NCBI GenBank assembly: GCA_041399065.1
Contig: JAWKTN010000008.1
Coordinates: 420,189-484,188, forward strand
Direction of reading: 5' to 3'
DNA: 64,000 nt
Source: JAGQPD01 sp020426865
Lineage (GTDB): Bacteria; Planctomycetota; Planctomycetia; Pirellulales; Pirellulaceae
Made by a program: the position numbers and the translations under genes. Below are positions 45,700 to 55,846 of the stretch, piece after piece. The number at the start of each line of letters is the position of its first letter. Within the stretch, counting starts at the first letter, position 1. The notes beneath the pieces were generated by a model, which ran no database searches, was not told the DNA's origin, and saw only the letters and a list, made by a program, of their open reading frames with translations.

Positions 45700-46147
45700 T
45701 CCAGAATGCTCCTTTCTCGTTAAGACTCGCATTTGTGCTCGACACGTACGTCTTCCTCAGGTGGAGGACGAGCACTAAGAAGGTGTATTCCTATTGAATG
45801 CATAAGGCGCCATGGGTGACCCGTCCAGCATTCAAGCTGGCACATCACGAAAAAAAAATATTGCCTCCGTCATAATGCCAATGACCCGCAGTACTGTTAC
45901 CGATAAGGATACAGATGTAGGGATATGTTGTTATGTACACTTATTTGGTGAGAGTGAAAGCCGTGTGCCGTTCGTGGCTGAAGGGGATTTGGCGAACCAG
46001 TGCTGAACATCGCCCTGGTGATCGGGCGCCGACGGCCATTTTTGCCGCCGGGACACCAAATTTGCGGGTTTGCAGCAAAGGAGAGTATAATCGGTCGTCG
46101 TTGTATTCGGGGGTGGGATTCGCAATAGGTCGGCCGGAGGTGACGCC
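45700..46147. promoter_or_regulatory. 448-bp divergent intergenic region, AT rich in the middle
   Basis: Between the pilin-like gene and the secretin-N gene. A/T tracts around 45846-45860 and 45925-45945 make it a likely divergent promoter region. The GTG start at 46148 has GGAGG about eight bases upstream. No gene inside. Confidence 0.45.
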
Positions 46148-49100
46148 GTGGGAGAAAGAAGGGTTCAGCAGCAACAGACGCCGCGCCGTGCCGCGCGGGA
46201 GGGCCGAGCTGTGCTTCGCCGATTCAGCCATGGTGTCGTGGCGTGTATGGTCACGTTGATGGCCGGCGACGTCGCTGTTTCGCAAGTAACAACAGTCGGT
46301 ACGTCACCGGGTGGTCAAGTCATGGAAGTGGTCGGCGATGGGATCGTTGCGGGCGAATTGGGTGAAGAGGAAGACGCGACGGCGGGGGCCGAGCGTGGCG
46401 ATGCCGGGGAGGTCGGCGACGGCGAAACGAAAAGTAGTGACGGTGCCGCAGAGGTGAAAGGCGAGAAGGCGAAGGATGGCAGCAGTGAGAGTGACAAGAA
46501 AAAAGAGGACGAATCCGACTCGATCAAGCGTCCGAAGGCACCACCGCGCGTCCCGGATCCCCGTGAATTTGACATCGCTCCCGACAAGCATGCACTACTG
46601 AAGTTTTCGTTTCACGGCCAACCTTGGCCGGATGTGTTGCAGTGGCTGGCTTCGGTCGGCGGGCAGAGTCTTGATTGGCAGGAGTTGCCGGACGACTATG
46701 TGAACTTTACCGCCGACCGCCATTATTCTGTCGTCGAAGTGCGGGACATCTTCAATCGATTATTATTCGAACGCGGTTACACGATGATGTTGGAAAACAA
46801 CATCCTGCTGGTCGTCCGCATTGAAAAATTGGATCCAAGCCTGATTCGACGTGTCGAGGACGAGTCACAGTTGATGGACTTGCCCGCGCACGATTTCGTG
46901 AAATTCACGTTTCCGCTCCCCAGCACCATGAAGGCCAACGTGGCGGCCGAGGAAGTGAAGCCACTGCTCAGTCGGCATGCCAAGGTGCAACCGCTGTTGG
47001 CAACCAATCGGTTGTTGGTGATCGATTTGGTGGCGAATTTGCGGGAAATTAGCCGGCTAGTGAACTCCGAACACGCAGCGGCAGAATCGCACCCGGTGCC
47101 ACGCGAATTTCCGCTGCAACACGCCCGTGCCGACCAGGTTGCCGACCAGATCATGGTCCTCCTGGGCCTCGATCCCAGTTCACGGCGCACGCCAGAGGAG
47201 TTGCAGGTCGAACAGCAGCGTCTCCAGATTTTTCAGCAGATGCAGCAGCAAGGCAAGGACATCAGCAAGTTTCTTCGGAGCGGCGACGATGCGCATGTTT
47301 ACCTGACGGTCAACTATCGCAGCAACAGCATCTTGGCCAATGCCCCGCCGGATGACATGCGCGTGATCGAGGAGGCGATCCGGTTGCTCGATGTTCCGGC
47401 TGGCGGGTTAGCGGGAGCGACCACGACAAGTCTTTCGATGGAAAAGTATCAGCTGATAACGTTGCGGCCAGAATCGGTTGTGACGGCGCTCGAACAACTC
47501 GGGGATTTGGATCCTCGGACACGATTGAAGACCGACGGGGATGCGAAATCGGTATTTGCACAAGCCACGGCGCGTGACCACGCCAAAATCAAAGCGATGA
47601 TTGAGCAGATGGACGGTACGGGGCGACAGTTCGAAGTAATCTGGCTCCGACGCCTTCCTGCCGATGCTGTCGCGATGACAATTCATAAGTTGATGGTCGG
47701 TGAGGAAGAGGACGACAGTAGCAATTCGCGATCCTACTACTATTTCGATTATTACCCGCAGCGAAAGCAAAACGAATCACCTACCAAAGGCTTCCGCGTA
47801 GATGCCGACATCGAGAACAACAGGTTGTTGTTGTGGGCGAATGATGCGGAGTTGAAAGAGGTTCGCGTGTTTCTGGAGAAACTTGGCGAGCTACCGGGTG
47901 CGGCGAGCAATCCGAATACGGTGAGAGTTTTAGAACCGCGAAGCCCAGACGACACGGCGAAGATGCTCGAGCAATTGCGGCAAGCGTGGCCGTCGATCGG
48001 AAAAAATCCTCTGCACATCGAGATGCCGGCGACGAATCGGGCGGAGACGGGGAAAGAACTGGAGCCCACTGACGTAGATCGCAACAAGGAAGCCGCAGGA
48101 GGAGGCCGGCCCTTCCAAGAGTTGCCCTTCCAAGAGTTGCCCAGGCCTACGATCAGGCACCATGGTGTCGAGCAACTGGTGCATTTCCAACCGCCGGACA
48201 GTGACAGTCTATTGTCTAGAGGCGAGCCAACGGGAAGCGACGAACTTCGGATTGGCGACCGAGACGAAGCTGCGATCCAAGTGAGTGTTGGTGCCGACGG
48301 GCGGGTAATCATTAGTTCGCGGGATACGCAGGCGCTGGACCAGTTGGAAGATGTGCTTGCGCGGATTGCGCCCCCGGCAAAGGACTATGAGGTTTTTTAC
48401 CTCAAGTATGCGCTGGCGTCGTTGGTTACGCTGAATTTGAAGGAATACTTCGAAAAGGGTAAGGAGACCGACGACGAAGAAAACTATTGGCGTGGGTGGT
48501 ACGGATTCGACTTCATGCCAACCGGCAAAGAGAGCAAGTCTGGACCACGGAGTTTGGGCGATCGACGGGAAATCCGCTTCATCTACGACTACGACACGAA
48601 TTCGATTCTGGTGTCGAATGCATCGCCCCAGCAACTGGAGGTCGTGCGTTCGCTGGTTGAGATCTACGATAAGCCGCCATCGGAGGATTCGATCAGTGCG
48701 CGCCATTTCGAGATCTTCAAATTGCGTTACGCTCGTGCCCCGGCGGTGGCAAAGACCCTGAAAGAGGTCTATCGCGATTTGCTCAGCTCCAAAGACGAGG
48801 TGTTTCAATCGCAGGGGGAGAAGGAGCAAGCCAGTCAATCCAACAATTTCTATCGCGTCTACGGCGGGGGCGATACGGATGAAAAACCGAAGAAGATCAA
48901 GGCGTCTTTTGCTGGCGCACTTTCGGTTGGCACGGACGAGGTCACCAACACGATCATCATCTCGGCACAGGAGGAATGGCTGCCGAGCATCTCCGAGATG
49001 ATTGCCTATTTGGACCGCGAGGCCAGGGAGAGCATTCCGACAGTTCGCGTGTTGAATACGAACGTCAACGTCAAGTCACTGCAAACGGCGATTTCGCAGA

Positions 49101-49216
49101 CGTTGGGGCCCCGCCAAACAGCACCCGCGACCGGTGAACCGAAATCAGAGCAGCCCAAACCGGAAGGGAGCCCGACTACCGAGGCGCCCGAGGCGACTGC
49201 GGTCTTGGCGGAGTAG
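46148..49216 (+). CDS. large periplasmic protein with secretin-N (GspD-like) repeats
   Basis: Protein of 1022 residues. Signal-like segment near residues 25-45, then a low-complexity Glu/Gly/Lys linker to about 130. The rest shows several copies of the secretin N1/N0 fold: WPDVLQWLASVGGQSLDWQE; DFVKFTFPLPSTMKANVAAE then EVKPLLS; VYLTVNYRSNSILANAPPDD; FEVIWLRRLPADAVAMTIHK; YEVFYLKYALASLVTLNLKE; FEIFKLRYARAPAVAKTLKE. Such domains form rings in type II and type IV secretion secretins, but the C-terminal membrane channel domain is absent. It may assemble as a partner ring, or work with the divergently coded pilin-like gene. Starts at GTG 46148. Confidence 0.8.
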   Translation: MGERRVQQQQTPRRAAREGRAVLRRFSHGVVACMVTLMAGDVAVSQVTTVGTSPGGQVMEVVGDGIVAGELGEEEDATAGAERGDAGEVGDGETKSSDGAAEVKGEKAKDGSSESDKKKEDESDSIKRPKAPPRVPDPREFDIAPDKHALLKFSFHGQPWPDVLQWLASVGGQSLDWQELPDDYVNFTADRHYSVVEVRDIFNRLLFERGYTMMLENNILLVVRIEKLDPSLIRRVEDESQLMDLPAHDFVKFTFPLPSTMKANVAAEEVKPLLSRHAKVQPLLATNRLLVIDLVANLREISRLVNSEHAAAESHPVPREFPLQHARADQVADQIMVLLGLDPSSRRTPEELQVEQQRLQIFQQMQQQGKDISKFLRSGDDAHVYLTVNYRSNSILANAPPDDMRVIEEAIRLLDVPAGGLAGATTTSLSMEKYQLITLRPESVVTALEQLGDLDPRTRLKTDGDAKSVFAQATARDHAKIKAMIEQMDGTGRQFEVIWLRRLPADAVAMTIHKLMVGEEEDDSSNSRSYYYFDYYPQRKQNESPTKGFRVDADIENNRLLLWANDAELKEVRVFLEKLGELPGAASNPNTVRVLEPRSPDDTAKMLEQLRQAWPSIGKNPLHIEMPATNRAETGKELEPTDVDRNKEAAGGGRPFQELPFQELPRPTIRHHGVEQLVHFQPPDSDSLLSRGEPTGSDELRIGDRDEAAIQVSVGADGRVIISSRDTQALDQLEDVLARIAPPAKDYEVFYLKYALASLVTLNLKEYFEKGKETDDEENYWRGWYGFDFMPTGKESKSGPRSLGDRREIRFIYDYDTNSILVSNASPQQLEVVRSLVEIYDKPPSEDSISARHFEIFKLRYARAPAVAKTLKEVYRDLLSSKDEVFQSQGEKEQASQSNNFYRVYGGGDTDEKPKKIKASFAGALSVGTDEVTNTIIISAQEEWLPSISEMIAYLDREARESIPTVRVLNTNVNVKSLQTAISQTLGPRQTAPATGEPKSEQPKPEGSPTTEAPEATAVLAE
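48110..48139. repeat. 15-bp in-frame tandem duplication
   Basis: CCCTTCCAAGAGTTG is present twice without mismatch (48110-48124 and 48125-48139), giving FQELP twice in a Pro-rich linker of the secretin-N protein. Confidence 0.95.
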
Positions 49217-49238
49217 CCAACAGGCTGGCGTATCGCGT

Positions 49239-52200
49239 CTACTTTCCCTCCAACGAATCGTTGGTCGGGGGAGGACGGACGGCCTTCCAGATACTGACCT
49301 GGCCAACGGGGTGGGCGGCAACGAGCGTAACATCGTCCTGAAGAAAGAGCACGTCCGAGCACGCATCGGCACGTTTCTCAAATGCCAACCGCTGGCTGCC
49401 ATTGGTGACGTCCCACAATCGCACCGAGCCGTCGAAGCTGGAACTGGCCAGCGTGTGGTTGTCGCGCGAAAACGAGAGACCGGATATCGGTAACAGATGC
49501 GGTCCACATGTAACGACTTCATGTTTGCCGTCGGGGTTGATGATCGCGACGCAGCGATTGTCCATCGCAACAGCGATCTGCCGGTCACCGGCGGAACTGA
49601 TGATCCGCAGGGGCGGGGCATCGACCTTACCGTAGCTTTTTGCGATGTCATTGGTTGTGCGATCGCGGAGCTGGATTTCGCCGTCGTCGGTTCCGACCAA
49701 AAAGTGCTGCAGGTCCTGCGTAAACGCGACGGCGCTGATGCCGGATAGTTCCAACGAGGAAACTTGCGACTTGGACGTGAGATCCCATGTCGAGATCCTG
49801 TTGGGCGAGAGCACCATCAGCTGATCGGGCGTGATGAATCGACAGATGGTTCTTCGCTCCGGGCGTTCCGGCAGTTCGAATTCGCACTCACCGCTGGCAG
49901 TGTCCAACACCCGTACCGGCGAAAGCGTGCCTGCGACCGCCATTCGCTGCCGATCGTCCGACACCGCAATATGCATGGCGCGCTGGACGCCCGACGGAAA
50001 GATTCGATCAACGGTTCCCGTCGACTTGTCGATCAGCAAGATGGTGCCGTTCCGGGACAGTACGGCGAATTGTGTCGCGGTGTACTCCGCCAGCGCAAAC
50101 GCAAGATCACCCACGTAATGCGATTGAGTCGCTTCGGGTGATACCTCACGAACGTAGATGGCATTCTCGCGAGTTGTCACCAGCCAGCGGCCGTTCGGCG
50201 AGATCGAAGCAAGCTGTTCGTCTGGCTCGCGCGAGATGCGAAAGGGCGGCTGCGAGTGCAGGTATAGCGACATGCTGTTGGCGGACAATACGGCGACCAC
50301 GGTTCCCCCGGCCACGATGTCTTGAATTCTGCCGGCTTCGTGGTGGAACGGTACCAGCTTCTCGCTCCGTGTGTCCATGTGCCAGAGTCGATCTTGGGCC
50401 GCAATGAACAGCTGCTCGTCATTGAGCAGTGCGAGCGCGTTCATACTACCCTTGAAATTAGGGCGATAGCGCTTCTTTTCATGGATGCTAGTGATGTATA
50501 GCTGTCTTGGTCGAGTGAGGATCGCGGCCGTCAGTCCCGATGGCGATATCGTCGAGGCAAGGATCGTTTCTGGCTCGTCGACCATCGACAGTTTATCAGT
50601 GGGTTCATAGTCCTCGGCGCCGAATACGTGGATCGTTGCCGATTTGTCGAGTGCGACGAGTTCTCCGTTGATCCGATAGCGAAGGTTAGCGACCGACGCC
50701 TCGCACTGGTCAATGGTCTGGCGGAGGTTTCCGGTCGATACCTCGAAAATGCTAATCCGCCCATCCTCATGGCCGATCGCAAGATGCTTGGATTCGGGCG
50801 ACAGCGAAATACAACGCGGTTCCGACGGATTGTCGGCCTGTATCGCACTGGAACGGACGGAATTGTCGCCTAGCTCAATGAAATGCAATTGGGACTTTTC
50901 GTCGACAAATGCCACGAGCTGATTGTCGAGGCTAAACGCAAGTTGCCGCAGTTGATAGTTGGCAAAAACATGCGACTGCTGAACGTGCTCGCAGGCATAG
51001 ACCAGGTGCCGCCAAGTGAATTCTCGAAATTCGGGTAGACATAGCTTAGGGTCATTCAATCGCAAGAGTGCCGATCGTGGGTTTCGCTGAAGCAACGCGT
51101 GTGACTGTTCGAGTTGCAGGTTATAGGTGTTTCGCGCAAGGATTCGCAACTGAACTTGGGTTGCCGCTTCCGCCACGGATGCGCGTTGCGATTCTCGCTC
51201 GGCGAACCCCAGGGCAGCGACCGCCCGCTGCCGTTCTGCTTGAAAGACGAATGCCAGGGTCGTGGAAATGCTCGTCCCCAGAACCAGCAGGCAAATGGTC
51301 AATGCTGCCAGGGTCGCCGTCAGTGGGTGACGACGTCCCCAGCGGATCGCAGTGCCGATGGCTCCCACGGGCCGAGCCAACACGGGTTGGCCGCACAGAT
51401 AGCGACGGACGTCGTCGCCGAATTCCCCGGCCGATTGATAGCGGTCCGGCGGCAGTTTTTCCAGGCTCTTTCCGAGGACCCGTTCCATGTCGCCCCGCAA
51501 CGATGGATGGTGAGCCGAAATCCGCATCGGCGGTGACTCGCAGATCAGCTGGATTGCCTCCAACAGATTTGTGCCATGCGGGTCAATCGGCAAAGTGCCG
51601 GTCAGCAATTCATAGGTCAGGACGCCCAACGCATACACGTCACTCTCAGCGCGGACCTGTGCATGCTCCAGTGACGCCTGCTCAGGACTCATGTAGGGTA
51701 GCGTTCCCAACGCGTGTGCCGTCGTGTGCGTTGTCTTTGACGGATCCCGTTCCGAGTCAATGATGCGGGCAATGCCGAAGTCCAACACGCGAGGCCGTCC
51801 GTCGGGTTGGACCAGGACGTTGGACGGCTTCAGATCTCGGTGGACGATCCCCTGATCGTGTGCGTGACCGACGATCTCCGCGACCCGTGCGACCAGTTCC
51901 AGTCGCTCCGTGATCGAAAGCTGCTTGGAATCGGCGTACTCCATCAGCCGATCACCCTCGATCAATTCCATCACAAAGAACGGGAATGAACCAGATGGCG
52001 TATCCGTGATCCCCGCATCGTAGATCTTCACGATCCCCGGATGTGTCAACGCCGACAAGACATGGACCTCGCGCTCGAAGCGGGCCAACATGTCGGTTGT
52101 GATCTCGTCCGCGCGAATGACCTTGACGGCGACATCGCGAGCCGGTGCGTCCTGGCGACACCGATAGACGATCCCCATGCCACCGCGGGCCAGCTCGCTC

Positions 52201-52430
52201 AGCACACGATACTTGCCAATTCGCCCGGGAAGCCTCAATGCATCGACGGACGAGGTATGAGCGTGTTCGAACCTCTCGAATTTCAACAATGCCGCGATCC
52301 GCTCGCGGACGCTTTCCTGCAACTCGGGAAAGTCGCGACACAACTCGTTCACGGATAGGTATTGACCGTTCCGCCAACTCAACTCCCAGCGGTCGAGCAG
52401 ATCGTCGATCAATTCGTCGTCGTTGGACAT
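49239..52430 (-). CDS. membrane Ser/Thr protein kinase with WD40-like repeats
   Basis: Protein of 1063 residues. The kinase domain (about 68-330) has the Gly loop ELARGGMGIVYRC, the VAVKVI lysine, the catalytic loop HRDLKPSN near residue 197 and the DFGIARI metal site, so it should be active. A transmembrane segment at about 365-393 separates it from a C-terminal region of about 650 residues with WD40-like repeats (LSLSPESKHLAIGHEDGRIS, LSGISAVAFTQDLQHFLVGT, ISGLSFSRDNHTLASSSFDG then SVRLWDV), a likely sensor or docking propeller. The gene lies 31 bases after the ECF sigma factor gene, a pairing frequent in planctomycetes. Target unknown. Confidence 0.93.
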   Translation of the reverse strand: MSNDDELIDDLLDRWELSWRNGQYLSVNELCRDFPELQESVRERIAALLKFERFEHAHTSSVDALRLPGRIGKYRVLSELARGGMGIVYRCRQDAPARDVAVKVIRADEITTDMLARFEREVHVLSALTHPGIVKIYDAGITDTPSGSFPFFVMELIEGDRLMEYADSKQLSITERLELVARVAEIVGHAHDQGIVHRDLKPSNVLVQPDGRPRVLDFGIARIIDSERDPSKTTHTTAHALGTLPYMSPEQASLEHAQVRAESDVYALGVLTYELLTGTLPIDPHGTNLLEAIQLICESPPMRISAHHPSLRGDMERVLGKSLEKLPPDRYQSAGEFGDDVRRYLCGQPVLARPVGAIGTAIRWGRRHPLTATLAALTICLLVLGTSISTTLAFVFQAERQRAVAALGFAERESQRASVAEAATQVQLRILARNTYNLQLEQSHALLQRNPRSALLRLNDPKLCLPEFREFTWRHLVYACEHVQQSHVFANYQLRQLAFSLDNQLVAFVDEKSQLHFIELGDNSVRSSAIQADNPSEPRCISLSPESKHLAIGHEDGRISIFEVSTGNLRQTIDQCEASVANLRYRINGELVALDKSATIHVFGAEDYEPTDKLSMVDEPETILASTISPSGLTAAILTRPRQLYITSIHEKKRYRPNFKGSMNALALLNDEQLFIAAQDRLWHMDTRSEKLVPFHHEAGRIQDIVAGGTVVAVLSANSMSLYLHSQPPFRISREPDEQLASISPNGRWLVTTRENAIYVREVSPEATQSHYVGDLAFALAEYTATQFAVLSRNGTILLIDKSTGTVDRIFPSGVQRAMHIAVSDDRQRMAVAGTLSPVRVLDTASGECEFELPERPERRTICRFITPDQLMVLSPNRISTWDLTSKSQVSSLELSGISAVAFTQDLQHFLVGTDDGEIQLRDRTTNDIAKSYGKVDAPPLRIISSAGDRQIAVAMDNRCVAIINPDGKHEVVTCGPHLLPISGLSFSRDNHTLASSSFDGSVRLWDVTNGSQRLAFEKRADACSDVLFLQDDVTLVAAHPVGQVSIWKAVRPPPTNDSLEGK

Positions 52431-52461
52431 ACTGTACTACAAAGAGAGGTGGCCCCGCGCG

Positions 52462-52890
52462 TCAGACTTTTATCAGCCGGGCGAGCCGAATCTTGGTCGC
52501 TCGCCACCGTCGCTGCAAAACTCGCTCCGCGATACCAAGGATCCCTGCCGCTTCCCGTTGGCTCAATCCATTGTAATATAACAGATCAAATACGACGTGG
52601 TGCTCTTCCTGCTGTTGCAAAACGTCATCGGTCTGTTCCCAGCGTTTCACCGTGGGGTAGCGGCGGAGCATCATCCGAGTTAGTGACTCAAGACGTTGAT
52701 ACGCCTGTTGCGTGAGGCCCTCGATATTGAAATCCGGCGGTTCAACGCTCGGGCTCGTGATTCCACGACCGACGCATTCTTCTACCGTGCTCACGCGCGT
52801 GATTCCGATCTGCATCCGCCGATGCGAACGTGACAGTGCGACAAGTAGTGCTGCCAGACGGGACCTATTCATCTTACGAACGTCGGCCAC
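52462..52890 (-). CDS. ECF-type sigma factor with an internal gap
   Basis: The C-terminal half is clearly a sigma-70 region 4 of planctomycete ECF factors: VVFDLLYYNGLSQREAAGIL then GIAERVLQRRWRATKIRLA. Region 2 is recognisable as LESLTRMMLRRYPTVKRWEQ then TDDVLQ. In full-length relatives about 70-80 residues separate WEQTDDVLQ from the VFDLLYY segment; here they are joined directly at about residue 92 (base 52614). This could be a deletion leaving a non-functional remnant, or a natural short form. The N-terminal start is uncertain (52890, 52872 or 52815). The gene leads the WD40 kinase gene. Confidence 0.7.
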   Translation of the reverse strand: MADVRKMNRSRLAALLVALSRSHRRMQIGITRVSTVEECVGRGITSPSVEPPDFNIEGLTQQAYQRLESLTRMMLRRYPTVKRWEQTDDVLQQQEEHHVVFDLLYYNGLSQREAAGILGIAERVLQRRWRATKIRLARLIKV

Positions 52891-52941
52891 GGTTGGTCAA
52901 CCGGCAACCGGCCGAAGAAAGCCAGACGCGACGTCAAGTTC

Positions 52942-55650
52942 TCAGCGAGCAGTCGAGCGGCAGTAACCGACCACCGCCTGCTGCGGCCACAATTCGGTGG
53001 TCGTTGGGCCTCCCGCACCACTGAACGGGTCGGAATTAGAATCGAGCAGCACCTGCGTCACGTCGATGGGTAACGGCACGCTGCAGGCGTCCTTTGCGGT
53101 ATCTAGGGTCATGAGTCGCGAAGCGACAAAGGCGTCATATTCGGCGGCAGAGGCGTAGCGCAAGATGAACAGGCTTTGGTCGACGCGGCACTCAACATGC
53201 AGACGCGATTGTGTGAGCAAGCCGCTGGAACGCCATCGCTTCCGCAGCGCGATCAGTTGCTGGTACCAGCGCCACATGGACGGGTCACCGTCTTGGATTT
53301 CGCCTCGTTGCGAGATCGCGAATGCCTTCGGGTCGGTCGCTGACACCGCCTTGCCCCATTGTTGATGCGGATACTCGCGGGCCCTCCCCTGCTCGACCGC
53401 ACGGCGAAGGCGTTGGTCGGCAAAGTCGACAAAGAACAGAAAAGGAGCGGGACTTGCGAACTCCTCGCCCATGAAGATCAGTGGAATTGTGGGGAGGAGC
53501 AGCGTCAATGCCGCCGCCGCTCGCTGGAACTCCACGGAGATGGCCTGGTGGATTCGGAGGCCGAGTGGATGATTTCCCACGGTATCATGGTTTTGCAGGC
53601 CGACGACGAACCCTCCCAGGTCGGGACATTCCTTGCGTGCGGACGAGTTCGCTCGACGGTATGGTTGACCGGCGTAGATATATCCGAATCGCAGCGCCTC
53701 GGCGACGTCCAGTGCCCCCCGGTATTCGCGGTGGGTGAGCGAATTGCTTTCGCCACCGATGGACAGGATGGAGTGCATAAGATCGTCACACCAAAGGGCG
53801 TCAAAACCGTGGCCGATGTTTTCGCGTTGGTCGAGCGTGCGTGCATCGTAGACGTTGGTTTCGGCGATGAGCAGGTAGCGGCGCCCGGTTTGTTGTTCGA
53901 GTTGTCGGATGGATTGCGACAATTCACTGAGGATATGCACGCGACTGTCGTCGTGCATGAAATGAACGGCATCGCACCGCAAGCCGTCAATGTGGTATTC
54001 CCGCAACCAATGGATGGCGTTGGCGATGATGAAGCTTCGCAAGGTCGAACTGTGCGGGCCGTCGAAGTTTAGCGCCGGCCCCCACGGCGTGTGGTGTTTG
54101 CGAGAAAAATATGGCCCGAAATCGGCCAGGTAGTTTCCTTCAGGACCGAGGTGGTTGTAGACGACGTCCAGCAGCACGGCCAAACCGAGTCGATGGCAGG
54201 CGTCGACGAAGAAGCGAAGGTCGTCCGGGGTTCCGAAGGGATGGGGAACGGCAAATAGATCGACGCCGTCGTAGCCCCAGTTTCGCGCACCGGCGGCCTG
54301 GGCTAGAGGTAGCAATTCCACCGCGGTGATTCCCAAGTCCACAAGTTCAGGCAATCGGCCAATCGCTGCGTCGAACGTTCCCGCGGCGGTGAACGTGCCG
54401 ACGTGAAGTTCGTAAATGATCAGTCCTTCGCGATCGATGCCTGTCCATTGAACATCCTGCCAGGGGAAGCCGTTTGGGTCGATGACTTGCGAGCGTCCGT
54501 GCACCCCTTCGGGTTGATACCGGGACGCGGGATCGGGGCGTGATAGCTGGTCATCCAGTCGCAATGAATAGAGATCACCGGTACCGAGGCGGTCCACGGT
54601 CCCGGAGAAGAACCCCCGTGGGTCGCGGTTGAGAGAGACGCAGTGATGTCCCTGGGTGTCGTGAAATTCCACGGCGAGCGATTTCCTTTTGGGGGCCCAG
54701 ATGCGAAAGGCCGTTCGCTGTTCCGCCACCGGCCACGCGCCCCAGTGTTCGTCGATCGTGGTTGGATGCGTAGGTGTCGCATCGTCAGCGGTTGCGCAGT
54801 TGTCCGGCGTGTGGTCTGGGAACAGGCCGTACCAATGGCATCCGGCGAGGACGCCGCTGGTGGCCCGATACGGCGCGAAATACAATCGACGGTCGAAGTC
54901 ATTGGCGCGATGCGCTTCGTAGGCCGCGAGTTTGACTTCGTGGTGCGTGTTGGCGACGACGATCGAACGATAACCAGCGCGGAACGCGGCCAGGTCATTG
55001 CCAGAATCGCCGGCATACAGGATGTTGGCACACGATAAGTCGCGTTGTGCGGCCCACCAGCGCAACGCATATGCCTTGGAAACCTGCTCTGGCAGCAGAT
55101 CGACTAACCCGCGATCATTGTGCGGATCGCGGCTGTGGGTCACTTCAAACGGCGCCTGCAATTTCTGCAGGACCTGCACCATTTGCTCGACGACATCCAT
55201 AAGGCGTGATGGGGCGACGTAATAGCTGAGTTTGAACTCGCCTTGCTTCTGTTCTTCCTGCAGTTGGATCCCGCTGATGTGCCGGAACGAGCGGACCAGG
55301 TCGCTCACCGGATGAGCACAAATATCGCGCAGGTGCTGTGCGTATTCTTCCAGCTTCACGATCTGTCCCGTGCCGTCGGTGTGATAGATGGACGTCCCTA
55401 CATCACAGACGAACCAGTGAGGGTGTGGCAACGGTGTGTCGCTGATGGCGCGCGTGACCGACTGCAGGTGTCTGCCGGTTGCAAACACCAAGGGAATACG
55501 ATAAGTTAGCAATAGTTGATGAAGTCGTTGGAGATCTGCTTGATTCGTCGCGTCGTTGGGAAGCGGAATCAAGGTGCCATCCAGATCGGTGACAAGCACG
55601 CGTGCGGGGGCGGAGTCCGTAGGCATGGCGTTGGTTGTTCGAGTTTGCAT
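52942..55650 (-). CDS. sucrose-phosphatase-like HAD domain fused to trehalohydrolase (TreZ-like GH13)
   Basis: Fusion of 902 residues. Residues ~15-270 are a HAD phosphatase of the sucrose-phosphate phosphatase type (VLVTDLDGTLIPLPND, ATGRHLQS, LLPEQVSKAYALRWW, AGDSGNDLAAF). Residues ~300-900 are a glycoside hydrolase of the maltooligosyltrehalose trehalohydrolase type: RTAFRIWAPKRKSLAVEFHD as the N-terminal beta domain, YELHVGTFTAAGTFDAAIGR, nucleophile in DGLRCDAVHF (about 555), acid/base in IAETNVYD (about 595) and NHDTVGNH (about 685), the TreZ hallmark. No TreY gene is in the window, so its substrate may be other alpha-glucan ends. Head to head with the sucrose-phosphate synthase gene, which also has a phosphatase domain. 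Confidence 0.87.
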   Translation of the reverse strand: MQTRTTNAMPTDSAPARVLVTDLDGTLIPLPNDATNQADLQRLHQLLLTYRIPLVFATGRHLQSVTRAISDTPLPHPHWFVCDVGTSIYHTDGTGQIVKLEEYAQHLRDICAHPVSDLVRSFRHISGIQLQEEQKQGEFKLSYYVAPSRLMDVVEQMVQVLQKLQAPFEVTHSRDPHNDRGLVDLLPEQVSKAYALRWWAAQRDLSCANILYAGDSGNDLAAFRAGYRSIVVANTHHEVKLAAYEAHRANDFDRRLYFAPYRATSGVLAGCHWYGLFPDHTPDNCATADDATPTHPTTIDEHWGAWPVAEQRTAFRIWAPKRKSLAVEFHDTQGHHCVSLNRDPRGFFSGTVDRLGTGDLYSLRLDDQLSRPDPASRYQPEGVHGRSQVIDPNGFPWQDVQWTGIDREGLIIYELHVGTFTAAGTFDAAIGRLPELVDLGITAVELLPLAQAAGARNWGYDGVDLFAVPHPFGTPDDLRFFVDACHRLGLAVLLDVVYNHLGPEGNYLADFGPYFSRKHHTPWGPALNFDGPHSSTLRSFIIANAIHWLREYHIDGLRCDAVHFMHDDSRVHILSELSQSIRQLEQQTGRRYLLIAETNVYDARTLDQRENIGHGFDALWCDDLMHSILSIGGESNSLTHREYRGALDVAEALRFGYIYAGQPYRRANSSARKECPDLGGFVVGLQNHDTVGNHPLGLRIHQAISVEFQRAAAALTLLLPTIPLIFMGEEFASPAPFLFFVDFADQRLRRAVEQGRAREYPHQQWGKAVSATDPKAFAISQRGEIQDGDPSMWRWYQQLIALRKRWRSSGLLTQSRLHVECRVDQSLFILRYASAAEYDAFVASRLMTLDTAKDACSVPLPIDVTQVLLDSNSDPFSGAGGPTTTELWPQQAVVGYCRSTAR

Positions 55651-55846
55651 TCCAGCTCGCGAGCTTTAAAGGTGTCGTTACTTGCTTATGCGCTCGATTG
55701 CATCTAAGTGACACAAACGATGGCGCCGCGCGTTCGGTTTCGCTACGTGTTCGAGGTCGCGCTACGACAATTATTGCAGGAAGTCTCGCTTTGTCACGGG
55801 GACCTCCTTCCCGCTACGTTGGTTGCACACTGCAAAGGAAGATGAC

